From the NCBI RefSeq assembly GCF_020595125.1, contig NZ_JACNMS010000002.1:744001-808000 (forward strand): a stretch of DNA of 64,000 nt. Reading direction: 5' to 3'. Each line of letters begins with the position of its first letter. The first letter of the stretch is position 1. Below are positions 42,648-51,645 of this stretch, piece after piece. Both the position numbers and the translations under genes were made by a program. The notes beneath the pieces were generated by a model, which saw nothing but the letters and a program-made list of their open reading frames with translations, did not search any database and had not been told where the DNA came from. The stretch comes from Jeotgalibacillus aurantiacus (lineage in GTDB: Bacteria; Bacillota; Bacilli; Bacillales; Jeotgalibacillaceae).

Positions 42648-43856
42648 CTATCTGGCATTATATAATTCTATGATTTTATGCATATAATTATTCATAAAAT
42701 GTTCGACGACTTTATTTCTATTCTCAACACAATCAATTTTGAAAACAATATGGTCAGGGTTTAAAGAATATTGGTCCCCTATTTTTATTACGATATGGCA
42801 AGCTTCCATCATTTCGAGCCATTCATTTACGGATTCAGCTACAAAACGACAGCTGGTATCAGCTTGATTCCTTCTTAGGGCAATAACCCCTTGTTTTATG
42901 AGCTTCTCCATATAGATAATTAGTTTCTTCTCAGTCATAATCCCTCCCTTTTTCATGTATAAATATAGATAAGTCTGCCACTCACAGGCATATGTGGTGA
43001 AATTGAGGTTTGAACGCATAGGAAGACCATTCCATGGGGGATTAAGCAAGATTGTTTCTTTGCCTTCATACAGCATTCTGAGAAATTGATCTTTTATGCC
43101 GACATTATATTTATAGCGGTTAATAATCCACTTTTCACGGTGGATTAGATATGAGGAGAAAAGTTCAGCATCCAGGCTGCTGAACTTCACTGGGATGTGA
43201 GGGAACGGAACACATTCTTGAGGCAATCGCTCTAGCCTCACAATAAATGAATATTTTGAAAGTGGGGCAATGAGATAAATGATCATAAACGTTGTCATTT
43301 CAGAGGAATATAAAAGAAGAAAATACTGCTTGAGGGCTTCTGAATATCGTAGAAACTGCTGATGGAACTCGGTCAGTTTAACAATCCTGCTTTCGGAAAG
43401 TTGCAGGGTCTCATACGAAAGAATCCAAAACGGGATAATGTTTAATGAGCGGTAATCCTTTGTACGCTCAGACTTGATGTAAGGAGCGATTGCTGAACAT
43501 TGATATTCAATCGCATATTCCAGATTACCCGATTTCACACCAATATCCGCTCTCCTGCCGATTTCCTCATATACCTTTTCCAGCTCAGGGTTCAATCCAA
43601 GACTATGTAACCAGCTATACAAAGATTTTTTTCCATTTAAGTGGTTGTCTGTTTCTCCTTCTGAAGCAGATGAACAGTTTTTTTTGGCATGATGAGCAAA
43701 ATGAGGAATTTTAATTCTTCCTATTTTCAGGATAACAGGGGCTTTACATGAAGAGCAGATGAAAGAGGAATTAGCGTGGATTTTAGTCAGTTGATCTCTC
43801 GAGTTAAATTGGAACAGGGAAACAAGTTCGTTTTTCTCATTTAGTGCAGTCAGCAT
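42648..43856 (-). CDS. coiA: Competence protein CoiA
   Basis: CoiA is a competence-induced protein needed for recombination of incoming DNA; it has a nuclease-like domain. The 402 residues begin with a zinc-ribbon-like part (FICSSCKAPVILK, C36/C39, HFAHHAKKNC) followed by a restriction-endonuclease-like motif, GRRADIGV and YAIEYQCSAI, which supplies a D...E-x-Q set. The long C-terminal part is specific to this family. It begins just below the mecA terminator, so readthrough or an own promoter is needed. I see no clear ComK box. Confidence 0.9.
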   Translation of the reverse strand: MLTALNEKNELVSLFQFNSRDQLTKIHANSSFICSSCKAPVILKIGRIKIPHFAHHAKKNCSSASEGETDNHLNGKKSLYSWLHSLGLNPELEKVYEEIGRRADIGVKSGNLEYAIEYQCSAIAPYIKSERTKDYRSLNIIPFWILSYETLQLSESRIVKLTEFHQQFLRYSEALKQYFLLLYSSEMTTFMIIYLIAPLSKYSFIVRLERLPQECVPFPHIPVKFSSLDAELFSSYLIHREKWIINRYKYNVGIKDQFLRMLYEGKETILLNPPWNGLPMRSNLNFTTYACEWQTYLYLYMKKGGIMTEKKLIIYMEKLIKQGVIALRRNQADTSCRFVAESVNEWLEMMEACHIVIKIGDQYSLNPDHIVFKIDCVENRNKVVEHFMNNYMHKIIELYNAR

Positions 43857-43875
43857 TTTTTCACCTCAAAAAAAT

Positions 43876-43914
43876 CTGCACAGCCTTACTGAATTCAATA
43901 AAGCCGTGCAGACA
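43876..43914 (-). terminator. Terminator of mecA, adjoining the coiA ribosome site
   Basis: On the minus strand CTGCACGGCTTT pairs with AAGGCTGTGCAG and is followed by seven T. The coiA Shine-Dalgarno GAGGTG begins right after the T run, so the terminator may also throttle coiA. Confidence 0.88.
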
Positions 43915-43921
43915 AAATTAT

Positions 43922-44578
43922 TTATGCAAAATACTGTTGTACATTTTTAAAGACATTGTCACTCATGACAACCTTACCATATTCTTCAAGTCGGTGAATC
44001 GTGAGCTGTGTTTCCTGGCCATATTCCAGAAGGATGCTTGAAATGTTTTCAAGATCGCCTTCATCAAAATATTCCTCAGGAAATTCGACAAACAGGTAAT
44101 AAATCTCTTCATATACAAAAAGCTTTGAATGTAAGTCTTCATGGTCAAAACGTTTGGATAGTGAAATAACATCTTCAAAATCCTTGAATCTCAGGGTAAT
44201 GTTCATTTCCTGATCAGGTGAAGAATCATCATCCATATCAAAATGATCACCTAGATAGTCCTCAATTTGATTGGTAATCGATCCACTCTGATTTTTATCA
44301 TCCGGCATTGGCAGCTCAAATTTCTCTCCATCTTTTGTTACCTGCGCTTTTGTAACAAGGATCTCTAGACCTTTTTCAAGTGCCTGAACCTGAATCCAAA
44401 GCGGACCTTCAACAGCAAAGTCCTCTTCCTGATGAACTTCATCCATCATTTCCCAGAAGAGCTCTTCACTTTTGTCCCGGTTGTACCAGATTTCTTCACG
44501 GTCGAACCCTCTATCTTCAATATCGCCATACGAAATGTAAAACTTTACGGTATGATCGTTAATGCGTTCTATTTCCAT
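43922..44578 (-). CDS. mecA: Adaptor protein MecA
   Basis: MecA delivers ComK and other proteins to ClpC-ClpP for degradation and so holds competence off. The 218 residues have the N-terminal target-binding domain (MEIERINDHTVKFYISYGDIEDRGFDR reduced here to its blocks MEIERIND and YGDIEDRGF, plus EELFWEMMDE) and the C-terminal ClpC-binding domain with LTIHRLEEYGKVVM. An acidic linker connects them. The start follows GGGAG. coiA lies downstream and spxA upstream, all on one strand, as in B. subtilis. Confidence 0.95.
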   Translation of the reverse strand: MEIERINDHTVKFYISYGDIEDRGFDREEIWYNRDKSEELFWEMMDEVHQEEDFAVEGPLWIQVQALEKGLEILVTKAQVTKDGEKFELPMPDDKNQSGSITNQIEDYLGDHFDMDDDSSPDQEMNITLRFKDFEDVISLSKRFDHEDLHSKLFVYEEIYYLFVEFPEEYFDEGDLENISSILLEYGQETQLTIHRLEEYGKVVMSDNVFKNVQQYFA

Positions 44579-44895
44579 CTTTCAACTCTCCCTTCCTATG
44601 TGTTGGATGAAGGGAATCTCCCCCCTAAGTCATAGGTGATAATACCTTCCATTACTTGTGAGAATAGGGTGATCTTTCTATACTGTTATTGTATGATAAT
44701 TACGCCTCAAAGGGAAATTATAAACGTCTAATCTTTTTAATGATTGTCACTTGAGTGTAGACTATTTAGCGGTTAATTTCAAGCATTCTGAATTCACCGT
44801 GTACGCTCCATCCTTATACAGCAGCCGGCAACGAAAACAGTAAGACCAGGGGACAAGCTTTTTAAAATCATAAAAATAATAAAGTAATAAACAAT
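44579..44895. other. Gene-free stretch between mecA and spxA
   Basis: Apart from the spxA terminator at its right end (44896-44932), this 317-nt AT-rich stretch must hold the mecA promoter on the minus strand. I see no open frame with a ribosome site and no copy of the palindromic element. Confidence 0.5.
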
Positions 44896-44932
44896 GAAAA
44901 AGACTTGTCCGGCAAAAAAACGGGACAAGTCT
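44896..44932 (-). terminator. Terminator of spxA
   Basis: On the minus strand AGACTTGTCCCG pairs with CGGACAAGTCT around a T-rich loop and is followed by TTTTTC. Confidence 0.88.
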
Positions 44933-44944
44933 CAGTATCAATCA

Positions 44945-45340
44945 TTAATTAACCATTTTTTGAGCTTCAAGAAGCTGGAAAGTTCTAACTTTCCGTGGCA
45001 GGAATCGACGGATTTCATCTTCATTATATCCAACCTGAAGACGCTTTTCGTCCATAATAATCGGTCTGCGAAGCAGCCCTGGATTTGCCTGAATTAATTC
45101 AAACAGATCCTGCAGCGGTAGAGATTCTAAATCCACATTAAGCTTTTGAAAAATTTTAGAACGCGTTGAGATGATTTCGTCTGTTCCATCCTCTGTCATT
45201 CTCAATACTTCTTTGATTTCATCAATGCTTAATGGTTCAGAAAAAATATTACGCTCTGTATATGGAATCTCATGCTCTTCTAACCAGGCTTTTGCTTTCC
45301 TGCACGATGTACAGCTAGGTGAAGTGAACAAAGTTACCAT
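44945..45340 (-). CDS. spxA: Redox regulator Spx
   Basis: Spx binds the alpha C-terminal domain of RNA polymerase and switches transcription to thiol-stress genes. The 131-residue product has the same length and near-identical sequence to B. subtilis Spx, with the redox switch C10-x-x-C13 in [52 protein letters not shown] and a C-terminal ending that can be read by ClpXP (AQKMVN). ATG 45340 is used; an in-frame ATG seven codons earlier begins inside the ribosome site AGGGAG. Two PerR-like boxes lie upstream. Confidence 0.97.
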   Translation of the reverse strand: MVTLFTSPSCTSCRKAKAWLEEHEIPYTERNIFSEPLSIDEIKEVLRMTEDGTDEIISTRSKIFQKLNVDLESLPLQDLFELIQANPGLLRRPIIMDEKRLQVGYNEDEIRRFLPRKVRTFQLLEAQKMVN

Positions 45341-45371
45341 GAACCATTCACACTCCCTCAATGAAAGAAAT

Positions 45372-45386
45372 TTAAAATCATTTTAA
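45372..45386 (-). promoter_or_regulatory. PerR/Fur-type operator 1 of spxA
   Basis: TTAAAATCATTTTAA is a perfect 7-1-7 palindrome matching the PerR consensus TTATAATNATTATAA except at one symmetric pair. It lies in the untranslated leader of spxA. Confidence 0.65.
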
Positions 45387-45402
45387 TTCTCTGATACCTA
45401 AA

Positions 45403-45417
45403 TTAAAATTGTTTTAA
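45403..45417 (-). promoter_or_regulatory. PerR/Fur-type operator 2 of spxA
   Basis: TTAAAATTGTTTTAA is a second 7-1-7 palindrome with one mismatch, centred 31 nt (about three helical turns) from the first. A TATAAT -10 box (complement at 45436-45441) lies just upstream on the minus strand, so both boxes fall after the likely transcription start. Confidence 0.6.
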
Positions 45418-45614
45418 CTAAGATATCTTAATTTTATTATACACAAGTGTACAATAGTTGAACAGGGGGTTAACGAAATTGTCATAAAAGTGATATAAAG
45501 CTGTTTGTTCTTATATGATCTTGCATACATCTAATATTCCCGAAATACTTTTTTTTAAACACAAATTTTCAATCAGGATGATCTATTCTCAATTACACGT
45601 AATGATTGAAAATA

Positions 45615-46187
45615 TTATATTCCTTCCAGAACGTCTTTTCCATCCTCACGGTCATTCTTCAGCACTTTTTCAACCGGTTCATATTGTTCACCATATAACT
45701 CTTCATCTTTGTAAGTATGGATCGACTCATATGTTTTTTTCATGGATTCATAAATAATATCCTCTGATTCCCCGTTAGGTGCCCAGTAAAGAATCTCCAT
45801 TGCATTAACTTCATTTGTAGCAAGTGAACGTCTGTTATATCCAATAGAAACAGCGTGTTCAAAGCCGGCTCTTTTATAAAAGCGTAACCTTTTTTCCGTA
45901 TCTGTATCTTCGTAATCAACAGGCTCTACTTCAAGGATGATCGGCTTGCCTTTATCCTTAAGCTTTTGAATTAATTGTGCACCAAGTCCTTCGCCTCGTG
46001 CTTCACTTGATACAAACAAATAATCAATAAAAATAAATTCATCTGTCTCCACGTACATCATCACATGCTTTGGACCTTCATCTTTGTGATAAATATCGCC
46101 CTTATCTTTCAAAAGTATTTCCATATGTTTTTGTGATTTCATTTCTTCAACCGGAAAATAGTCTTTTAATTTTTCATACCAGTGCAT
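45615..46187 (-). CDS. yjbC: GNAT acetyltransferase YjbC
   Basis: This 190-residue acetyltransferase of the GNAT fold has FIDYLFVSSEARGEGLGAQLIQKL as the acetyl-CoA site (in pieces SSEARGEGLGAQLI) and RLRFYKRAGFEHA as the C-terminal motif. YjbC lies ahead of spxA in B. subtilis, where the two share transcripts; here they are separated by 274 nt in the same order. ATG 46187 is preferred because AAAGGGAG is too close to the ATG six bases upstream. The acceptor is unknown. Confidence 0.88.
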   Translation of the reverse strand: MHWYEKLKDYFPVEEMKSQKHMEILLKDKGDIYHKDEGPKHVMMYVETDEFIFIDYLFVSSEARGEGLGAQLIQKLKDKGKPIILEVEPVDYEDTDTEKRLRFYKRAGFEHAVSIGYNRRSLATNEVNAMEILYWAPNGESEDIIYESMKKTYESIHTYKDEELYGEQYEPVEKVLKNDREDGKDVLEGI

Positions 46188-46349
46188 GGGCATTCTCCCT
46201 TTCCATGGATATTATCTGTTGGGTTTAAACGGTTTGAGGGTAAAGTCGTGGGGTCATCTTTAACATCTTATAAATACCCTTTACGAAAAGTTTTAAACCA
46301 GATTATGAAAAATATTTAAAAGCTTATCTTTTTATTTGTATCTAAAAAA

Positions 46350-46388
46350 AACGGGACATAACGCCGCTGATCAGCGTTATGTCCCGTT
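46350..46388 (-). terminator. Terminator of the glycosidase-like gene
   Basis: AACGGGACATAACGC pairs with GCGTTATGTCCCGTT; the minus-strand tail is TTTTTTTAG. Confidence 0.93.
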
Positions 46389-46397
46389 TACTTATTA

Positions 46398-47600
46398 TCA
46401 AGGTAAATAATTCACACCTTCAGTATAACTGTTGCCGGCATTCCATAATAAGAATTCATTGATCCCATTGTCATAAAGCGCCTGAATCTGCGCTCTTACC
46501 TCAGCTGCACCGTAAACCAGATAATTACCAGATCCAAGATAAGAGGCCGTAAAGTCCTGCAGCCACGGCCTTGATACTGGTGGATCTTTAAGTTCAGCCA
46601 GCTTGGCGTTTTCAACTTTTGAATATTCAGCAATAAGATTGTATGGTTCTAAATCAGGTTTTTCAATCCCAAAATATGAAGTCCAATGACTTGGATAGAT
46701 CATGGAAGAAATAACGTCCACGCTTTCTGAAATGCGTGTAAAGTTTTGACCGATACCAGGTGCCTCAGGTAAAGTTGCAGAATAACCAAAAATATCAACA
46801 GACACATCTACATCATAAGGTTCAAGCTGTTTTGAAGCATACGCTACAAAGTCTGAAACAGCATCAACTCGCTTTGATACGTTGTCTCCTTCATCGTCTC
46901 CATATTGACCGGTTCCGTAAACAAGCTCGTCATCACGGTTCTCAAATCCTTCTGGAAAACGGACGTAATCAAACTGGATTTCCTGAAAGCCCATTTTAGC
47001 TGCCTCAATGGCAATCTCAACATTATAATCCCAGACTTCTTTCTCAAATGGGTTTACAAACGATTCACCACGTCCGTTCGCCCAAATTTCCCCGTTATCC
47101 TGAAAAGACAGATCAGGTCTTTTTTGTGCAAGCACAGAGTCTTTAAATACGACTACTCTGGCAATTGGATAAACATTATTCTCTTCGAGGGTTTCAAGTA
47201 CTCCCCTCATATCTTTTATGTATGGCTGTCCAATATCGTAATACGGTGAATCCTCTTCAGGAACGTAAGTAAGGTAACCATGATCCTCTTTTACATCAAT
47301 CACCATAGCGTTCAAATCTGTCGTATTCATCAATTCCAGCAGGGAGTTGAAGCGCTCTCCTCCTGCAGAGTGACCTGTGACGTAAATTCCTCTGACTGCG
47401 TCTGGATACTCAAATGATAAACCCGAGTCATAGATAAACCTTGGCATTGATTCTGGTAATACTTTGGATGTCTGGAACATCTCCCTGATCTGGTGATCTG
47501 TTTGATGATCTGCTTTATCTTCTGCCTGAACGGCTGACTGGAATGAAGATACGGCCAATAACGCAATTCCGGCAGCAGCTGTTAGTTTTTTCAATGACAC
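46398..47600 (-). CDS. Secreted putative glycoside hydrolase (DUF4015)
   Basis: This 400-residue protein has a signal peptide (about residues 1-26, cleavage near AVQAED) and a TIM-barrel-like domain of the DUF4015/putative glycoside hydrolase family. Visible blocks are VRGIYVTGHSAGGERF, NAMVIDVKEDHGYLTY, IARVVVFKDSVLAQKRPDL, VEIAIEAAKMGFQEIQFDYVRFP in parts, and VDVISSMIYPSHW; acidic residues in IDVKEDHG and FDYVRFP are catalytic candidates. It would act on a cell-surface glycan, target unknown. The start is GTG with GGAGAGA upstream. Confidence 0.85.
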   Translation of the reverse strand: MSLKKLTAAAGIALLAVSSFQSAVQAEDKADHQTDHQIREMFQTSKVLPESMPRFIYDSGLSFEYPDAVRGIYVTGHSAGGERFNSLLELMNTTDLNAMVIDVKEDHGYLTYVPEEDSPYYDIGQPYIKDMRGVLETLEENNVYPIARVVVFKDSVLAQKRPDLSFQDNGEIWANGRGESFVNPFEKEVWDYNVEIAIEAAKMGFQEIQFDYVRFPEGFENRDDELVYGTGQYGDDEGDNVSKRVDAVSDFVAYASKQLEPYDVDVSVDIFGYSATLPEAPGIGQNFTRISESVDVISSMIYPSHWTSYFGIEKPDLEPYNLIAEYSKVENAKLAELKDPPVSRPWLQDFTASYLGSGNYLVYGAAEVRAQIQALYDNGINEFLLWNAGNSYTEGVNYLP

Positions 47601-47791
47601 GACTTATCTCTCCTACTAATCTGATTTTATGTACTATTTAATTTTAACAATGATTAAAGCCAAATGAAACGGCAGTTTAGCTTATTTTGCAATAATTTCG
47701 TTTTTGACACAAAACAGGCAGTCCAGCCTATTTTTCTCATATCAGTTATCCTTCATTTGAATGATGAAAATTAAATTTAAATGAAATCGAG

Positions 47792-47821
47792 TTGATAATT
47801 GAATTCTTCTTCTATTATAAT
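47792..47821 (+). promoter_or_regulatory. Sigma-A promoter of trpS
   Basis: TTGATA (47792-47797) and TATAAT (47816-47821) are 18 nt apart and directly precede the T-box leader. Confidence 0.65.
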
Positions 47822-47827
47822 AATAAG

Positions 47828-48088
47828 AAATAAAGTAACGGCAGTGATGAAGAATAGTACCTGTGAAAATGCTTAAGAGAGTCTGCGGCTGGTGAAAGCA
47901 GATGCATGGAAACAGCGAATGGACTTTTGAGCTCCGCGGTGAACCCCTTGTCGGGAATTAGCCTTAGGCGCGCCTCAGCGTTATGAGGAAATGAAGTGGC
48001 AGCATGACGCTGCAATCAAGGGTGGCACCGCGGAACAACCATTCGTCCCTTCCTATTTTTATAGGTTGGGATGGATGGTTTTTTATAT
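47828..48088 (+). promoter_or_regulatory. T-box leader for tRNA-Trp ahead of trpS
   Basis: This leader senses uncharged tRNA-Trp and lets trpS be read through when charging is low. Stem I begins around 47880 with the GGTGAAAGC loop, and the specifier loop shows TGG (47920-47922), the tryptophan codon. The T-box sequence AAGGGTGGCACCGCGG lies at 48018-48033, and its TGGC bulge fits the tRNA acceptor end. The terminator helix AACCATTCGTCCC...GGGATGGATGGTT with a T run ends at about 48085. Confidence 0.93.
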
Positions 48089-48095
48089 TGTCTAA

Positions 48096-49100
<1,005 letters not shown>

Positions 49101-49108
49101 CCACAACA

Positions 49109-49140
49109 AAAGCCTGGAAATCACTCCAGGCTTTTTCTTT
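49109..49140. terminator. Terminator of trpS
   Basis: AAAAGCCTGGA pairs with TCCAGGCTTTTT around an 8-nt loop. It also overlaps the end of the convergent small gene. Confidence 0.9.
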
Positions 49141-49327
49141 TAATCGTGGACAAATGAATCAGCAATAACCCCACCGGAATAAAATATGTCTCAGTATGAG
49201 AAAACATATAAGTAACATATTCCTCTTCCGTATACCCCGATGGAATCAAATTCAAAAATACCGCACTATGTACCGTACCAAAGCACAACAGCCAAAAACC
49301 AATCAAATATAAAATAACCCTTAGCAT
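49121..49327 (-). CDS. Small two-span membrane protein
   Basis: This 68-residue protein is hydrophobic at residues 2-22 (LRVILYLIGFWLLCFGTVHS) and 48-60 (YFIPVGLLLIHLS), with an acidic stretch (YTEEEYVTYMF) between. The start at 49327 follows GGTGGGGAGG; a longer frame from 49399 lacks a ribosome site. Its last codons overlap the trpS terminator. I do not recognise a family. Confidence 0.6.
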   Translation of the reverse strand: MLRVILYLIGFWLLCFGTVHSAVFLNLIPSGYTEEEYVTYMFSHTETYFIPVGLLLIHLSTIKRKSLE

Positions 49328-49454
49328 CCTCCCCACCTCAATACAATCTATGCAATAATACTTAAAATTCCCCGGGAAATTTTTATCTTTTAATATCAAT
49401 TCAAATTGGATTTATATTTATAATATAGCAGAAAGATCTGAAAACTACTGCTGG

Positions 49455-49512
49455 CGAGTGAGCTGATGTTGACTTATCGAAAGAGAGGACGGGAAGTTTG
49501 CTAGTCCTGCCA
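49455..49512 (+). repeat. Solitary fragment of the insert module
   Basis: The stretch GTGAGCTGATGTTGACTTAT, then CGAAAGAGAGGACGGGAAGTTTGC split here as GAGGACGGGAAG and TTTGCTAGTCCTGCC, is the right half of the module otherwise found inside copies G, H and M. No flanking element core is present on its left, though full copy L begins 43 nt later. Confidence 0.75.
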
Positions 49513-49554
49513 TGGAATATTAATTAAATCTAATATATTTTTGAAGCATTCAAA

Positions 49555-49666
49555 GGAGCTGGGACATCCGGAGACTCCTGCGGCAGAGAAGCGACAGGTG
49601 AGACAGATGTGCGCAGCACACCTGGCTCACCGCGCGGCCGCGGAAAGCGCAGGATGTCCCAGCTCC
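49555..49666 (+). repeat. Palindromic element copy L (subfamily I, no insert)
   Basis: The arms GGAGCTGGGACATCC (49555-49569) and GGATGTCCCAGCTCC (49652-49666) are perfectly complementary. The core is ACTCCTGCGGCAGAGAAGCG, GGTGAGACAG...CTGGCTCACC with a TGTGCGCAGCACA tip, and CGCGGCCGCGGAAAGCG. It lies in the 394-nt gap between the small membrane gene and appC, which also holds the insert fragment and the app terminator. Confidence 0.9.
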
Positions 49667-49677
49667 GGCTTCTATAT

Positions 49678-49710
49678 ACAAAAAAGCCGAGACAAAGTCT
49701 CAGCTTTTTC
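49678..49710 (-). terminator. Terminator of the app operon
   Basis: On the minus strand GAAAAAGCTGAGAC pairs with GTCTCGGCTTTTTT. Confidence 0.88.
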
Positions 49711-49721
49711 AAGAGAAAATA

Positions 49722-50627
49722 TTATCGATTCGATTTAGGATTAAACGCATCCTTCAATCCTTCACCAATGAAGTTAATCGAAAGAATCGTTATTGTCAGG
49801 ATGATCGCCGGAGGCATCCAGATCCAAGGCTTGTTGGCTAACACATCTGACTCCTGCGAAGCAGACAGCATGTTCCCCCAGCTTGGAATCGTTTGAGGTA
49901 CACCGTATCCAAGGTAACTTAATCCCGACTCAGCGACAATCAGACCTGCAAATAGAATCGTTGCCTGTACAATGATTGTAGAAAGCACATTCGGTAAAAG
50001 ATGCTTAATAATCACTTTTGATGGCTTACAGCCGATTGAAATCGCTGCAAGAATATATTCATTTTCTTTCTCAGCAAGGATTTTACTCCGTACAATACGG
50101 GCAACCCCACCCCAGCTGAGCAAACTGATGACGGCAATCAAAATGGTTAAACCGTCGATCTGTCCCTGGAAGATCGCACCGATAACGATTACGAACACAA
50201 GGAATGGGAAGTTTAGAACGAAGTCTGTAAATCTCATTAATGCTGAGTCAACAAATCCGCCATAAAAACCTGCAATTGCCCCAACGATTGTTCCAAAAAG
50301 GATTACAAGCGCTGTACACGACATTCCAACGAGAAGTGATACCCGTCCTCCGTACAAAATACGGGTGAAAATATCACGGCCTGATTTGTCTGTTCCCAGC
50401 CAGTGTTCGCCGCTCGGCTCAAGTGACATCTGGCTGATGTTTACCTTTGAGATGTCGGCCGTCGTAATATACGGGGCTAAAAACGAAATAATAATAACAG
50501 TCAACAGGAAGAAACTGCTGATCATAGCCAGTTTGTTCCGAAGAAACTTACGTCTGGCAATGGCCCAAGGAGACATATTAATGGTTTTTTCCTGTGACTT
50601 TCCTGTATCTGCTGTTACGTTCACCAT
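49722..50627 (-). CDS. appC: Oligopeptide ABC transporter permease AppC
   Basis: AppC is one of two membrane permeases of an oligopeptide importer. The 301 residues show the OppC/DppC plan: an N-terminal helix with WAIARRKFLRNKLAMIS, the LGTDKSGRDIFTRILYGGRVSLLVG block outside (here read in two parts), five more helices, and the ATPase-coupling loop EYILAAISIGCKPSKVIIKHLLPN. It is the last gene of appDFABC. The start follows GGAGG. Confidence 0.93.
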   Translation of the reverse strand: MVNVTADTGKSQEKTINMSPWAIARRKFLRNKLAMISSFFLLTVIIISFLAPYITTADISKVNISQMSLEPSGEHWLGTDKSGRDIFTRILYGGRVSLLVGMSCTALVILFGTIVGAIAGFYGGFVDSALMRFTDFVLNFPFLVFVIVIGAIFQGQIDGLTILIAVISLLSWGGVARIVRSKILAEKENEYILAAISIGCKPSKVIIKHLLPNVLSTIIVQATILFAGLIVAESGLSYLGYGVPQTIPSWGNMLSASQESDVLANKPWIWMPPAIILTITILSINFIGEGLKDAFNPKSNR

Positions 50628-50643
50628 TTACATTCCTCCTCCA

Positions 50644-51609
50644 TCAATCCAGACGTATTCTTGGATCAACAACACCATACAAAATATCAGCAACAAGATT
50701 ACCTACTAATGTCAGTGTTGATAGCATCATTGTAATAACCATTAATGTCGGGTAATCACGATTACCTACCGATTCCAGGAACAATTGTCCAATTCCAGGA
50801 TAAGTGAAAATCGTTTCGGTAATGATCGCACCACTTATTAATGTCGCAATATCAAAGCCTAAGAAGGTGATAAGCGGAATAATTGAGTTTCTCATAATAT
50901 GAACGTTATAAATCTTTGAAGTTGGCGTTCCTTTCGCACGTGCAGTTCGGACAAAGTCTTTCCGGCTATTCTCAATAATATCGTTTCGCAGGAATTGAGT
51001 GTAACTCGCTGTACCCAACAGCCCCAGAACGATTGCCGGCATTAACACGTGATGTACACGGCTTACATAATATTCAAAGGTCCCACGTTCAAGACCAACC
51101 TCGACAGATCCAGCATAAGGAATCCAGCCAAGATTAAATGAGAAGAAATAAATCGCAAATACCCCGGCAATAAATGATGGAATCGCAAGTCCAAGATAAT
51201 TCAGACCTCCAATAATATTATCACCTATTGTATAAGGTCTGCGTCCCGCAAAAATCCCCATTGCAAAAGCCAGAACATACGTAATGACAAGTGATGTAAC
51301 ACCCAGGAATATAGTATTTGGCAATCTCTCCGCAATAAGCGTTGAGACAGGTACTTTATATCGTGTTGATTTTCCAAAGTCGCCTTGTAGGAATCCACTT
51401 ACCCAGTTGAAATACTGTACTGGGAGAGGATCATTATACCCCAGCTTTTCACGCATTTCTTCAATGTATTGAGGATCTGTATTCAGTGGATCAATCTCCC
51501 CGCTAAGTGAATCTCCCGGCATTGCTTTCGCCAGGAGAAACACTACAAAGGAGATAAGGAGAAGCATTGGAATCATGCCGAGTAAACGGCGAATTGTATA
51601 CTTTAACAT
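50644..51609 (-). CDS. appB: Oligopeptide ABC transporter permease AppB
   Basis: This 321-residue OppB/DppB-type permease has six membrane helices, an outside loop containing GDSLSGEIDPLNTDPQ and GDFGKSTRYKVPV, and the coupling loop DFVRTARAKGTPTSKIYNVHIMRN. It pairs with AppC to form the pore, and its gene is 16 nt upstream of appC. Start 51609 (MLKYTIRRLLG) follows AAGGAGAG; a six-residue upstream extension lacks a ribosome site. Confidence 0.93.
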   Translation of the reverse strand: MLKYTIRRLLGMIPMLLLISFVVFLLAKAMPGDSLSGEIDPLNTDPQYIEEMREKLGYNDPLPVQYFNWVSGFLQGDFGKSTRYKVPVSTLIAERLPNTIFLGVTSLVITYVLAFAMGIFAGRRPYTIGDNIIGGLNYLGLAIPSFIAGVFAIYFFSFNLGWIPYAGSVEVGLERGTFEYYVSRVHHVLMPAIVLGLLGTASYTQFLRNDIIENSRKDFVRTARAKGTPTSKIYNVHIMRNSIIPLITFLGFDIATLISGAIITETIFTYPGIGQLFLESVGNRDYPTLMVITMMLSTLTLVGNLVADILYGVVDPRIRLD

Positions 51610-51645
51610 AGATACTCTCCTTATCAAGCATTACTAGATTAAGTC

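Noticed and set aside
43857-43921. ComK box for coiA
   Set aside because: The short gap is filled by the mecA terminator and ribosome site; no paired AAAA-N5-TTTT units were found.
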